9,264 bases of DNA from Desulfobacteraceae bacterium (GTDB lineage: Bacteria > Desulfobacterota > Desulfobacteria > Desulfobacterales > BuS5), in assembly GCA_030592105.1 (NCBI GenBank), contig JAUVKE010000079.1, positions 1 through 9,264 on the forward strand. Reading direction: 5' to 3'. Under the pieces are notes generated by a model. The model searched no databases and had not been told where the DNA came from. It worked only from the letters and a program-made list of their open reading frames with translations. The position numbers and the translations under genes are program-made. Of the stretch, positions 1-6,433 are shown piece after piece; positions within the stretch are counted from its first letter, which is position 1, and each line of letters opens with the position of its first letter.

Positions 1-1442
1 GAGATGGTAAATGCCATAGGTGAAAACATCTTTCCCTCAACGCCTTCCAGGGTGAAAAGAGGAATAAATACGATAATGATTATGGCAACAGAAAACAGGA
101 TCGGGTTTCCCACTTCTTTTCCTGCGGCTACGATCACTTCAAAGGAATTGCGATCTTTGTTCTTTTTATCAGACAGGTGCCGGTGAATATTTTCCACCAT
201 GACAATCGAGGCATCTCCAAGCATGCCGATGGCTATGGCAATTCCCCCAAGGGACATGAGGTTAGCGGAGAGACCCGTTACGCCCATAAAAAGGACGGCA
301 AAAAGTGCACAAAACGGTAGAGAAAAAGCAACAATCAGTGCTGCCCGTATACTGCCTAGAAAAATCAGCAGGGTTAAAAGGATTAGCCCAGCCCCCTGCA
401 GCAGAGCTTTTTTTACAGTGCCAACGGCACTTCCTACAAGACGGCTTTGATCATAATAGGGCACGAAGGTAACCCCTTCCGGAAGCGCAGCTTGCACTTC
501 CGGAATTTTTATTTTAAGTCGTTCAATCACTTCAGAAGTATTTTCGCCAAATAGCTTCATAACGATTCCTGCAACGACCTCTTCCTTTCCGTTCCGAGAC
601 ACGACCCCTCGCCGGATTTCATTTCCGAATTCAACAACTGCCACATCCATGATACGGACCGGAGTACCCCCTTCGACTTTCAGCTGGATATTGCGAAGAT
701 CTTCCAGGTGTTCAATGAGGCCGATTCCCCGCACCAGGTACTCTTCTGATCCCAAAACAAGAAACTGACCTCCAGCATTGGCATTATTGCCTGTGATAGC
801 TGCTTCCAGATCTTTAAGCCCAAGGTCATATTTGTTCAGTAAATAGGGATTTACCTTTATTTGATACTGGAGAATATGACCGCCCATGGAGAGGATTTCA
901 GTCACTCCGGGAACGGTTTGCAGCTGAAACTTTACAAACCAATCATTGAGTTCCCTGAGATAAGTGTTTTTATCCTTACCTTTTGTATCTACTTTATCAT
1001 TTGCTGTAAGATAATACATAAAGACCTCGCCCAGCCCTGTTGATATTGGACCCAAAACAGGCGGGTCATGCATTTTCGGCAGCTTTGCCATGGCACCGGT
1101 CATCCGTTCCGAAACAATCTGCCTTGCAAAATAGATATTCATGTTGTCCTTGAAATAGACATAAATTACTGCCATACCAAATGCGGAAGTAGACTTGACT
1201 AATTTTACCCCCGGAAGCCCATTCATGGCTGATTCGATGGGAAAAGTGATCAGCCGTTCAATTTCTTCCGGAGCCATACCGTGGGCTTCTGCAAAAATCG
1301 GGACCATCACCGGTGATATATCGGGAAAGGCGTCTGTGGGCAGTCGTCGGTATTGATAGATGCCTGCGGCGATTACAATAGCCAGAACCAGAACAATAAT
1401 CAGCCTTTTTTTTAATGACAGGGCAATAATTTTTTCAATCAT
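1..1442 (-). CDS. Heavy-metal RND efflux pump, CusA/CzcA-type inner-membrane subunit (partial, N-terminal 480 residues)
   Basis: This is the proton-driven inner-membrane subunit of a tripartite metal exporter. The frame is open from the ATG at 1442 to the left edge, giving 480 residues of a family usually near 1,040 residues long. The start follows an AAGGAG at 1449-1454. Visible are a cytoplasmic N-terminus, TM1 (about residues 13-30), the motif PTDAFPDISPV (35-45), the porter domains (about 45-335), and TM2 onward from about 345. TM4 reads SLGGIAIAMGMLGDASIVMVEN (397-418, two stretches SLGGIAIAMG and MLGDASIVMVEN), and Asp410 sits where the proton-relay aspartate of CusA/CzcA lies. The GGIAIA form resembles Cu/Ag-type CusA more than the DFG form of Zn/Co/Cd CzcA pumps, but Gly409 and Ser412 differ from the CusA consensus. 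The methionines that carry Cu in CusA lie beyond the window. It is the last visible gene of the channel-adaptor-pump operon. Family is certain; metal is not. Confidence -1.
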   Translation of the reverse strand, partial: MIEKIIALSLKKRLIIVLVLAIVIAAGIYQYRRLPTDAFPDISPVMVPIFAEAHGMAPEEIERLITFPIESAMNGLPGVKLVKSTSAFGMAVIYVYFKDNMNIYFARQIVSERMTGAMAKLPKMHDPPVLGPISTGLGEVFMYYLTANDKVDTKGKDKNTYLRELNDWFVKFQLQTVPGVTEILSMGGHILQYQIKVNPYLLNKYDLGLKDLEAAITGNNANAGGQFLVLGSEEYLVRGIGLIEHLEDLRNIQLKVEGGTPVRIMDVAVVEFGNEIRRGVVSRNGKEEVVAGIVMKLFGENTSEVIERLKIKIPEVQAALPEGVTFVPYYDQSRLVGSAVGTVKKALLQGAGLILLTLLIFLGSIRAALIVAFSLPFCALFAVLFMGVTGLSANLMSLGGIAIAIGMLGDASIVMVENIHRHLSDKKNKDRNSFEVIVAAGKEVGNPILFSVAIIIIVFIPLFTLEGVEGKMFSPMAFTI

Positions 1443-1455
1443 ATTTGTCTCCTTA

Positions 1456-1493
1456 GGGTTCACTCAAAAATAAATTTACATTTTAGTGAGCCC
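1456..1493 (-). promoter_or_regulatory. Intergenic hairpin between adaptor and pump genes
   Basis: Nine-base arms at 1456-1464 (GGGTTCACT) and 1485-1493 (AGTGAGCCC) pair across a 20-base loop. On the transcribed (minus) strand one C-A mismatch interrupts the stem. The structure fills most of the 54-bp gap between the adaptor stop and the pump start and ends one base before the pump ribosome binding site. It could tune translation or mRNA stability of the pump relative to the adaptor; that role is inference. There is no downstream U tract, so it is not a convincing terminator. Confidence -1.
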
Positions 1494-1496
1494 TTG

Positions 1497-2549
1497 CTAA
1501 TGGCCGTGGCCTGCGTGACCGCCCAGGGAGCTGGTAACAATTTTTGCTTTCAGTTCAAATGCCCCTGTTGATACATAGGTGTCATTTTCCGCCAGCCCGG
1601 AAAGGATCTCCACATAGTGATTATTTTCCTCCCCTTTCTGCACAACAACCGGTTCAAAACAGTTTTTTTGTTCACTGGGGATAAAAACAACTGTTTCCCC
1701 ATCAAGAACTTGCACCGCATTTTGCGATACCACAAGAACATGTTTTTCGGTTGATACGGATATTTTTCCGGTAATAAATGTGCCTGGTCGCCATTTTCCG
1801 TCAGTATTCGGGATGACGGCGCGTGCAATCATGCTGCGAGTGGTAGTATTGTATACCGGGGCCACATATGACAGGGTCGTTTCTATCTGCCTATTTGTTC
1901 CCACGGCCCTTATCTGAATTTTTCTCCCCTTTTTAACAAGTTCTGCATCCTTCGTATAAACATCACAATTCACCCAAACAGTTGAAAGATCAGCAATAAC
2001 AAACAGGGTGGCATCCTCACCCACAAATTCACCCGGCGTTACATGCTTTTCCACAATTTTTCCGGAAATGGGGGATGATATGCTATAGGTGGTAAGGCTT
2101 TCATTGCTTTCCACAACAGCCAGCAGTTCATTTTTTTTAACGGTTTCTCCTAATTGCTTGACCATTTTTTTTACAATACCCGGGTAACGTGGTGTAATGT
2201 TGACCATTCGGTCTTCATTAAATCCAATTTCACCTGGAAGCTCAACAGACCTGCCAATGGTTTTTTTGTCCGCTGTCGCTAAAGTCAATTCGGCAAATTC
2301 TTTCGCCTTGTCTGTTAAAACAACCGTTGCTTCTTTTTCATGGCCGTCATCTTTTTCATGCTCCGCATGTTCATCAGCGTGACCGCTGTGATCATCATGT
2401 TTGTCTGGTGCATGCTCCTCATGAGGCTGTATGGCTTCCTCGCCATGACCATGATCATGGTCATGATCGATTTCCTTCAATGCGAAACTGCTCACTGGAA
2501 GGAAAAACATATATAAAATAATAATTAAAAAAATTCCGTTCTGTTTCAT
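1497..2549 (-). CDS. RND periplasmic adaptor, HlyD/CzcB-CusB family, His-rich N-terminus and no alpha-hairpin
   Basis: This 350-residue membrane-fusion protein should link the RND pump to the outer-membrane channel in the periplasm. The start at 2549 has AAAGGAG (2556-2562) six bases upstream. A signal peptide covers about residues 1-23, ending near SSFA; there is no lipobox Cys. Residues 29-70 contain 12 His with many Asp/Glu, and the protein ends GGHAGHGH, so both termini could bind metal. The adaptor core follows: a beta-barrel/lipoyl start (about 95-125), two lipoyl half-motifs around PRYPGIVKKM and SSPISGKIVEKHV, a beta-barrel with DLSTVWVNCDVYTKD, and a membrane-proximal domain. The lipoyl halves are joined by only about 10 residues (VVESNESLTTYSI), so the long coiled-coil hairpin of classical adaptors is absent. 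It lies 15 bp after the channel gene and 54 bp before the pump gene, clearly one operon. His-rich N-termini are typical of CzcB and of other divalent-metal adaptors. Confidence -1.
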   Translation of the reverse strand: MKQNGIFLIIILYMFFLPVSSFALKEIDHDHDHGHGEEAIQPHEEHAPDKHDDHSGHADEHAEHEKDDGHEKEATVVLTDKAKEFAELTLATADKKTIGRSVELPGEIGFNEDRMVNITPRYPGIVKKMVKQLGETVKKNELLAVVESNESLTTYSISSPISGKIVEKHVTPGEFVGEDATLFVIADLSTVWVNCDVYTKDAELVKKGRKIQIRAVGTNRQIETTLSYVAPVYNTTTRSMIARAVIPNTDGKWRPGTFITGKISVSTEKHVLVVSQNAVQVLDGETVVFIPSEQKNCFEPVVVQKGEENNHYVEILSGLAENDTYVSTGAFELKAKIVTSSLGGHAGHGH

Positions 2550-2564
2550 ACTTATCTCCTTTAT

Positions 2565-3794
2565 TTAATAAACAATCTGAATAGGTATTCCCGAAAGTTC
2601 CATGAGATCAGTAGCCAGAAGCGCATTTTCAGTGATCAGATCAATATATCGCAGATTAATTTCAAGGAGATTCCGTCTGCTTTCAAGAACTTCAAGGATA
2701 CTAATATTTCCAAGTTTATAGTAGCGCTCAAGAAGCGCATAAATATTTTTTGCCTTTGGCTGCAGCTTTTCAGCGAAAACTGAAAAAACTTCAGTAGTAT
2801 TTTCAATCTCAGAAAGGATAGAGCCCGCTTCCTTCATCCGTTCCAGATAAAGCGCCTGGAATTCCTTTCCGGCTGCTGCCGCTTCATGGCTTTTTGACAA
2901 AATGGCCCCTTTGTTCCGATCAAAAAATGGTAGAGAAATCGACATCCCGGCGATCACCGTATTCTTATCATCCTCATTATTACGAAGATAGCCGCAGCTT
3001 ATGGCCAGTTCAGGAAATGCCTCGGCTTTCAGCTGTCTGATTTCAGCAGCAACAGTTTCCTCATTAAGTTTCATCAGTTTCATTTCCGGATGGTCGAGAA
3101 TTTTTTTCTGTATTTCCTTCTTAGGCGGCAAGAAAATTGAGGTGTTTAGTGCACATGCAAGTTCTATTTCCGCATCATCTGTATTTCCCCACAACGCTGT
3201 TAATTCATTTTTATACCGGTTCAGTTGTCTGTTTAAGGTGGCTTTTTCCATGAGAAGCTCATCCAGTTCTATTTCGGCCCTGAGTGTATCAGCTTCCATA
3301 GCAGCACCTGCCTGGCTACGACGTTTTATGTCGTGAAGGCTCTCTTTCATGATCAATGCCAGGGAATCAAGAACAGCTATTTTTTTCTGTAAACCCAGTA
3401 TGGGCACACACCGCCGGAGAATCTTCGCCTCCAGTCCGAGACGTGTTACATCGTTTTCAAGCTCAGCCGTACAAAGGGCTTTTCGGGCAAGTTCAATGCG
3501 GGCCTTACGTTTGCCACCAATTTCAACCGGCTGAGTCAGCACCACTTCAATTTCATCTTTACCAAAATTTTCAAAACCTATTTCCAGCTCCGGGTTTGGA
3601 ATTACGTTAGCCTGCTTGATTTTGGCTTCAGCCGCTTTTATGGTACTGTTTCCGGCGGACAGACTTGGATTCTTATTTAACGCTTTCTGTTTGATCTGTT
3701 CAAAATTTAATAATTCTGCGTTTACTATAAATGCATCAAATATAAAAGTTATAACAATTATATATAGCGCAGCCCAATGGAAAAACAGCTTCAT
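2565..3794 (-). CDS. TolC-family outer-membrane channel of metal efflux (CzcC/CusC-like)
   Basis: This 409-residue protein forms the outer-membrane and periplasmic duct of the tripartite exporter. I place the start at 3794 because a near-perfect Shine-Dalgarno AGGAGGTG (3801-3808) lies six bases upstream and the product then begins with a Sec signal peptide (MKLFF..., cleavage near VNA, residue 26). An in-frame ATG at 3902 would add 36 residues without a ribosome site. The mature protein shows two OEP repeats rich in long Ala/Glu/Lys/Leu helices (about 30-220 and 225-405). Family landmarks are NPELEIGFENFG (67-78), LTQPVEIGGKRKAR (86-99) and SLPFFDRNKGAI (287-298). It has no lipobox, unlike the lipoprotein CusC; the QPVEIGGKR motif recalls CzcC. 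It is the first gene of the operon, and the adaptor follows after 15 bp that contain the adaptor's ribosome site. Family is confident; metal specificity cannot be read from it. Confidence -1.
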   Translation of the reverse strand: MKLFFHWAALYIIVITFIFDAFIVNAELLNFEQIKQKALNKNPSLSAGNSTIKAAEAKIKQANVIPNPELEIGFENFGKDEIEVVLTQPVEIGGKRKARIELARKALCTAELENDVTRLGLEAKILRRCVPILGLQKKIAVLDSLALIMKESLHDIKRRSQAGAAMEADTLRAEIELDELLMEKATLNRQLNRYKNELTALWGNTDDAEIELACALNTSIFLPPKKEIQKKILDHPEMKLMKLNEETVAAEIRQLKAEAFPELAISCGYLRNNEDDKNTVIAGMSISLPFFDRNKGAILSKSHEAAAAGKEFQALYLERMKEAGSILSEIENTTEVFSVFAEKLQPKAKNIYALLERYYKLGNISILEVLESRRNLLEINLRYIDLITENALLATDLMELSGIPIQIVY

Positions 3795-3799
3795 ACGTA

Positions 3800-3919
3800 T
3801 CACCTCCTGTACGAATTTGTTAAGTGCAGTTTGAATTGATTTCCAGCACAATCGGGGAATGGTGATAAAAATCGCATGGCAAAGTGGAATAATATCAAGC
3901 ATTTTAAATTCGTTTTCAT
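3800..3919 (-). CDS. Possible 39-aa leader peptide upstream of the channel gene
   Basis: A small open frame starts at ATG 3919-3917 and ends at TGA 3802-3800. It is out of frame with the channel gene. Its stop is the TGA inside the channel gene's Shine-Dalgarno, so ribosomes finishing the leader would sit on that site. The peptide starts MKTNLKCLILFHF, has a hydrophobic, signal-like core, contains Cys7, His12, Cys24 and His32, and ends Tyr-Arg-Arg. A weak AGG at 3928-3930 lies eight bases upstream of the ATG. An 8-base inverted repeat (3906-3913 with 3811-3818) would pair the start of the leader with sequence just beside the channel ribosome site. This geometry suits translational coupling or attenuation, but no homologue is recognised and the frame could be chance. 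Confidence -1.
   Translation of the reverse strand: MKTNLKCLILFHFAMRFLSPFPDCAGNQFKLHLTNSYRR
3801..3808 (-). promoter_or_regulatory. Strong ribosome binding site that sets the channel gene start
   Basis: On the minus strand AGGAGGTG (continuing AT) is almost fully complementary to the 16S 3' end and sits six bases before ATG 3794. It rules against the longer in-frame start at 3902. It also contains the stop codon of the candidate leader ORF. Confidence -1.
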
Positions 3920-3977
3920 TTTAATTGCCTGTTTAATAAAATTGTGTATACTAGATCCTGCATTTCAAGTTTACGGG

Positions 3978-3983
3978 ATTATA
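3978..3983 (-). promoter_or_regulatory. Candidate -10 box of the efflux operon promoter
   Basis: The minus strand reads TATAAT, a perfect sigma-70 -10 hexamer. The hexamer about 17 bases upstream (around 4001-4006, AGGTTT on the minus strand) is a poor -35. This is typical of promoters that need an activator, and the probable operator at 3991-4034 lies just upstream. If used, transcription would begin near 3971 and leave about 175 bases of leader before the channel ATG, enough to hold the leader ORF. Confidence -1.
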
Positions 3984-3990
3984 CACGAAT

Positions 3991-4034
3991 AACATTACAC
4001 AAACCTTTCATGAACATTACAGTTCTGTAATGTT
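3991..4034. promoter_or_regulatory. Probable response-regulator operator: inverted repeat plus third half-site
   Basis: A perfect inverted repeat has arms AACATTACAG (4013-4022) and CTGTAATGTT (4025-4034) with a TT spacer. A third copy of the half-site, AACATTACA, lies at 3991-3999, exactly 22 bp (about two helical turns) from the second copy and in the same orientation. Published CusR/CopR boxes have a similar architecture of two inverted arms around a short spacer with a TNACA core. The position, just upstream of the TATAAT facing the efflux operon and between divergent pump and regulator genes, supports binding by the OmpR-family regulator encoded at 4285-4962. Site assignment is inferred; the repeats themselves are directly visible. 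Confidence -1.
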
Positions 4035-4043
4035 TGTTTCGTT

Positions 4044-4060
4044 ACTTGACATCGTCAAGT
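4044..4060. promoter_or_regulatory. Second perfect palindrome in the divergent spacer
   Basis: ACTTGAC (4044-4050) and GTCAAGT (4054-4060) form a perfect 7-3-7 inverted repeat around ATC. It differs in sequence from the operator at 4013-4034, so it may bind another protein. It contains TTGACA (4046-4051), a perfect -35 hexamer for rightward transcription toward the regulator gene, but I see no acceptable -10 at 16-18 bp, so a promoter here is uncertain. Confidence -1.
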
Positions 4061-4066
4061 TTCATT

Positions 4067-4228
4067 AGGAACGAAAATTTTATAAGTTGAACAAAATAGC
4101 TTGTCTTTTGGCCCATCTACTTCGTTGCATCAAAGGCCGAATACGTATAGTATGCAACCTTTAATTCGCCTTGTATATGGGCCAAAATCCTGCGCTATTT
4201 CTGCTCAACTTATTTCATCTCCGTTCCT
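4067..4228. repeat. MITE-like imperfect inverted-repeat element (about 162 bp)
   Basis: The outer ends AGGAACG (4067-4073) and CGTTCCT (4222-4228) are complementary. The arms continue inward as ATAAGTTGA (4082-4090), AAATAGC (4094-4100) and TTTTGGCCCAT (4106-4116), facing ATGGGCCAAAA (4177-4187), GCTATTT (4194-4200) and CTCAACTTAT (4204-4213), with small mismatches and indels. The core holds two mutually exclusive pairings: GTTGCAT (4124-4130) with ATGCAAC (4152-4158), and AAGGCCGAAT (4133-4142) with AATTCGCCTT (4163-4172). No coding frame is present. Length, symmetry and intergenic position fit a MITE or REP/ERIC-like element. I see no clear target-site duplication. It separates the operator region from the regulator gene and would be transcribed in that gene's 5' leader if its promoter lies upstream. 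Confidence -1.
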
Positions 4229-4273
4229 TAATTAAATTATTAATATTAAATGGCAAAATAAATTTGTAAAATC

Positions 4274-4279
4274 AGGAGG
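4274..4279 (+). promoter_or_regulatory. Ribosome binding site supporting a TTG start
   Basis: AGGAGG lies five bases before TTG 4285-4287. The TTG is directly followed by codons for RVLIVEDD, the canonical start of an OmpR-family receiver domain, so this non-ATG start is well supported. Confidence -1.
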
Positions 4280-4284
4280 GGGCC

Positions 4285-4962
4285 TTGCGTGTACTTATTG
4301 TGGAAGATGATCAGGAAATTGCCTCTTTTATAATAAAGGGACTGAAACAAGAGGGATTTGCCATGGACCATTCGAAAGACGGCGAAGAGGGACTCCATAT
4401 GGCCATCACAGAATCATATGATGCTGCGATCATCGATATCATGCTTCCAAAACGTGATGGGCTGAGCATTATCGAAACACTCAGAAAACGGCATATTAAT
4501 ATCCCGACACTTATCCTAAGCGCCAAACGGACGGTGGATGACCGGGTTAGGGGAATACAGAAAGGTGGGGACGACTATCTGGTAAAACCGTTTGCTTTTT
4601 CTGAACTCCTGGTGCGTGTGCAGGCACTGATCCGCAGGGCCAGCGGAGTAGTTGAGCCTTCTATCTTGACTATAGGCGATCTGTCCGTGGATCTTCTGAA
4701 AAGAGACGTCAAAAGGGAAGGAAAAAAAATTGAGCTGCAACCCCGTGAATTTGCATTGCTGGAATATCTTGTACGAAATGCCAACCGGCCTGTTTCCAAA
4801 ACCATGATACTGGAACATATTTGGAATTTTCATTTTGATCCACAGACTAATGTTGTGGATGTCCTGATCTGCAGATTAAGGAGCAAGGTGGATAAAGATT
4901 TCCCGGAAAAAATGGTTCAAACGGTTCGGGGGGTCGGCTATGTACTTAAAGCGCCTTCTTAA
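4285..4962 (+). CDS. OmpR/PhoB-family response regulator, CusR/CopR-like
   Basis: This 225-residue cytoplasmic regulator should take phosphate from the adjacent kinase and control the efflux operon. It starts at TTG 4285 after a strong AGGAGG. The receiver domain (about 1-115) shows the acidic pocket Glu7-Asp8-Asp9, phosphoacceptor Asp51 in IIDIMLPKRDG, Ser79 at the switch position (LILSA) and Lys101 in YLVKPF. The winged-helix DNA-binding domain (about 125-223) includes LQPREFALLEYLVRNANRPVSK, in two parts LQPREFALLEYLV and RNANRPVSK, and ends with VDVLICRLRSKVDKDF and TVRGVGYVL. All catalytic residues are present. The last 23 bp overlap the kinase gene, implying coupled translation. The likely targets are the inverted repeats at 3991-4034, giving autoregulation as well as pump control. 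The metal sensed cannot be deduced from this protein; CusR/CopR/CzcR are the closest family types. Confidence -1.
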   Translation: MRVLIVEDDQEIASFIIKGLKQEGFAMDHSKDGEEGLHMAITESYDAAIIDIMLPKRDGLSIIETLRKRHINIPTLILSAKRTVDDRVRGIQKGGDDYLVKPFAFSELLVRVQALIRRASGVVEPSILTIGDLSVDLLKRDVKREGKKIELQPREFALLEYLVRNANRPVSKTMILEHIWNFHFDPQTNVVDVLICRLRSKVDKDFPEKMVQTVRGVGYVLKAPS

Positions 4963-6346
4963 TATACCAAAAACAATTAGTTTTCGGGTTACTGCCTGGT
5001 ACACATTTATTTTTACATTGAGTTCATTGTCTCTTTTTTTAATTGCATATTTTTTTCTTTCTTCAACACTGCTAAAGCAGAATTATAAGGAGATCCTTCT
5101 TGAACTAAAAGAAATCTCTACGTTATATGAAATCGGCGGCATAAGGGTTCTTGAAAATTTTGTTATGGAAATCAACAATTCCCGAAGATCAAATCCGCTT
5201 TTTGTTCGTGTTGCGAATAAAACAAACAAGACCCATTATATTTTTTCACCGGAGAAATGGCAGGATTTTGATCTGTCAGCTTTGGAAAAAATTGCACCTG
5301 ATACAGGAAAGAAATGGATAAAGCTCTCTGCCGTAAAAAATAAATACGTTCTTGCCATCAAATCAACGCATCTTTCATCTGGTTTTTGGATTCAGGTCGG
5401 GTTGAGTTGTGAAAATGCCCACATTGTCCTGAATCAGTTTCAAATTTTTTTTGTTCCCTTTATTATTCCGTTGTTTATTTTAGGACTTGCAGGGGGTGTT
5501 TTTCTTTCATACCAGACACGTCGCCCCATCCGGAACATGATAAAAACAGTAAAGTCTCTGGATATTAACAAAATAGCAGAGATGGTGCCCCGCTCACTTT
5601 CAGGCGATGAGATGGATGAACTGGCAGCACTCTTTAATCAAATGCTCGACAACATCCATCGTCTTATTAAAGGGATGAAGAACTCCCTGGATAATGTGGC
5701 TCATGATTTACGTACACCCATGACTCGATTCCGCAATATTGCCGATATGGCTCTGCAGGATGAACAGGACATTGATACATTAAAGGAAGCACTTGTAAAA
5801 GGCATTGAAGAATCCGATTATATCCTGAAAATGCTGGAGACACTCATGGATATTTCAGAGGCCGAGACCGGTACAATGGATATTCATCGTGAGCAGGTTA
5901 ATATTTGTGATCTGATCGAAAAAATTGCAGATATGTATGCGTTTGTGGCTGAAGAAAAAGGAATCAAAATGGATATAAACCTTCCTGGAAGCCTTTACCT
6001 CTCAATAGATTCCAATCGAATAGGTCAGGCAATATCTAATATTTTAGACAATGCGGTGAAGTTTACCGCTAAAAGGGGAAGGATCAATATTGACGCCGAA
6101 AAGTTCAACAAAGAGGTCATTATCAGGATAAAGGATACCGGAACCGGTATTTCGCCCGGAGAACTTTCCCTGATCTGGGATCGCTTATATCGAGGTGACA
6201 GCAGTAAGGAAAAAGGACTCGGACTCGGGCTGAGCCTGGTTAAAGGTATTGTTGAGGCTCATAACGGTCTTGTTAGGGCTGTTAGTGAGCCTGGGGAAGG
6301 GTCGACATTTGTTATCAGACTTCCAGTTCTCGTAAAAACAAACTGA
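4940..6346 (+). CDS. Membrane sensor histidine kinase of the metal-efflux locus (CusS-like)
   Basis: This 468-residue inner-membrane kinase probably senses metal in the periplasm and phosphorylates the regulator encoded just before it. It overlaps that gene by 23 bp. Two membrane segments (about 18-41 and 168-190) flank a periplasmic loop of about 125 residues. The HAMP linker follows (about 191-243, with RRPIRNM and GDEMDELAALFNQM). The H-box is VAHDLRTPMTRFR with His255 as phosphoacceptor. The ATPase domain carries the N-box SNILDNAVKF (366-375), the G1 box DTGTGI (399-404), an F-box-like stretch IWDRLYRGD, and the G2 box GLGLGLSL (426-433). All required motifs are intact. The periplasmic loop has no His- or Met-rich cluster that would name the metal, and the only Cys in the loop region is Cys157. 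Role as the pump's sensor is inferred from position. Confidence -1.
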   Translation: MYLKRLLNIPKTISFRVTAWYTFIFTLSSLSLFLIAYFFLSSTLLKQNYKEILLELKEISTLYEIGGIRVLENFVMEINNSRRSNPLFVRVANKTNKTHYIFSPEKWQDFDLSALEKIAPDTGKKWIKLSAVKNKYVLAIKSTHLSSGFWIQVGLSCENAHIVLNQFQIFFVPFIIPLFILGLAGGVFLSYQTRRPIRNMIKTVKSLDINKIAEMVPRSLSGDEMDELAALFNQMLDNIHRLIKGMKNSLDNVAHDLRTPMTRFRNIADMALQDEQDIDTLKEALVKGIEESDYILKMLETLMDISEAETGTMDIHREQVNICDLIEKIADMYAFVAEEKGIKMDINLPGSLYLSIDSNRIGQAISNILDNAVKFTAKRGRINIDAEKFNKEVIIRIKDTGTGISPGELSLIWDRLYRGDSSKEKGLGLGLSLVKGIVEAHNGLVRAVSEPGEGSTFVIRLPVLVKTN

Positions 6347-6433
6347 TCGGCCCATACATATTTTTTTTTAAAAAGGAGGTGAGAAAACCGTCTTTCAACT
6401 CAATGGAACGGACTGAAGGTATTGTCGGCACAT
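6347..6433. other. Convergent intergenic spacer with an orphan Shine-Dalgarno-like sequence
   Basis: This 87-bp gap separates two convergent genes. It holds a run of nine T (6361-6369) followed by AAAGGAGGTGA (6372-6382), which is fully complementary to the 16S 3' end, yet no credible gene follows. The first ATG (6403) is 20 bases away and gives only 23 codons, reading into the antisense of the phosphoesterase gene. On the minus strand a short CCGT/ACGG stem followed by TTTTCT might act as a weak terminator for the phosphoesterase gene. I would not assert a terminator for either gene. Confidence -1.

Noticed and set aside
2444..2465. Perfect 22-bp palindrome inside the adaptor gene
   Set aside because: It encodes part of the His/Asp-rich segment, where alternating GAY and CAY codons generate GATC/CATG self-complementarity. 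Codon repetition explains it without an operator.
2565..3902. Longer in-frame start at ATG 3902 for the channel protein
   Set aside because: There is no ribosome site before 3902, and the extra 36 residues would bury the signal peptide. The start at 3794 has a near-perfect Shine-Dalgarno.
4046..4086. Sigma-70 promoter for the regulator using TTGACA (4046-4051)
   Set aside because: No acceptable -10 lies 16-18 bp downstream; the nearest TATAAG (4081-4086) is 29 bp away. I kept only the palindrome as a feature.
4516..4833. Minus-strand open frame of 105 codons
   Set aside because: It lies antisense inside the regulator gene, whose domain motifs are unambiguous, and its translation shows no protein-like features.
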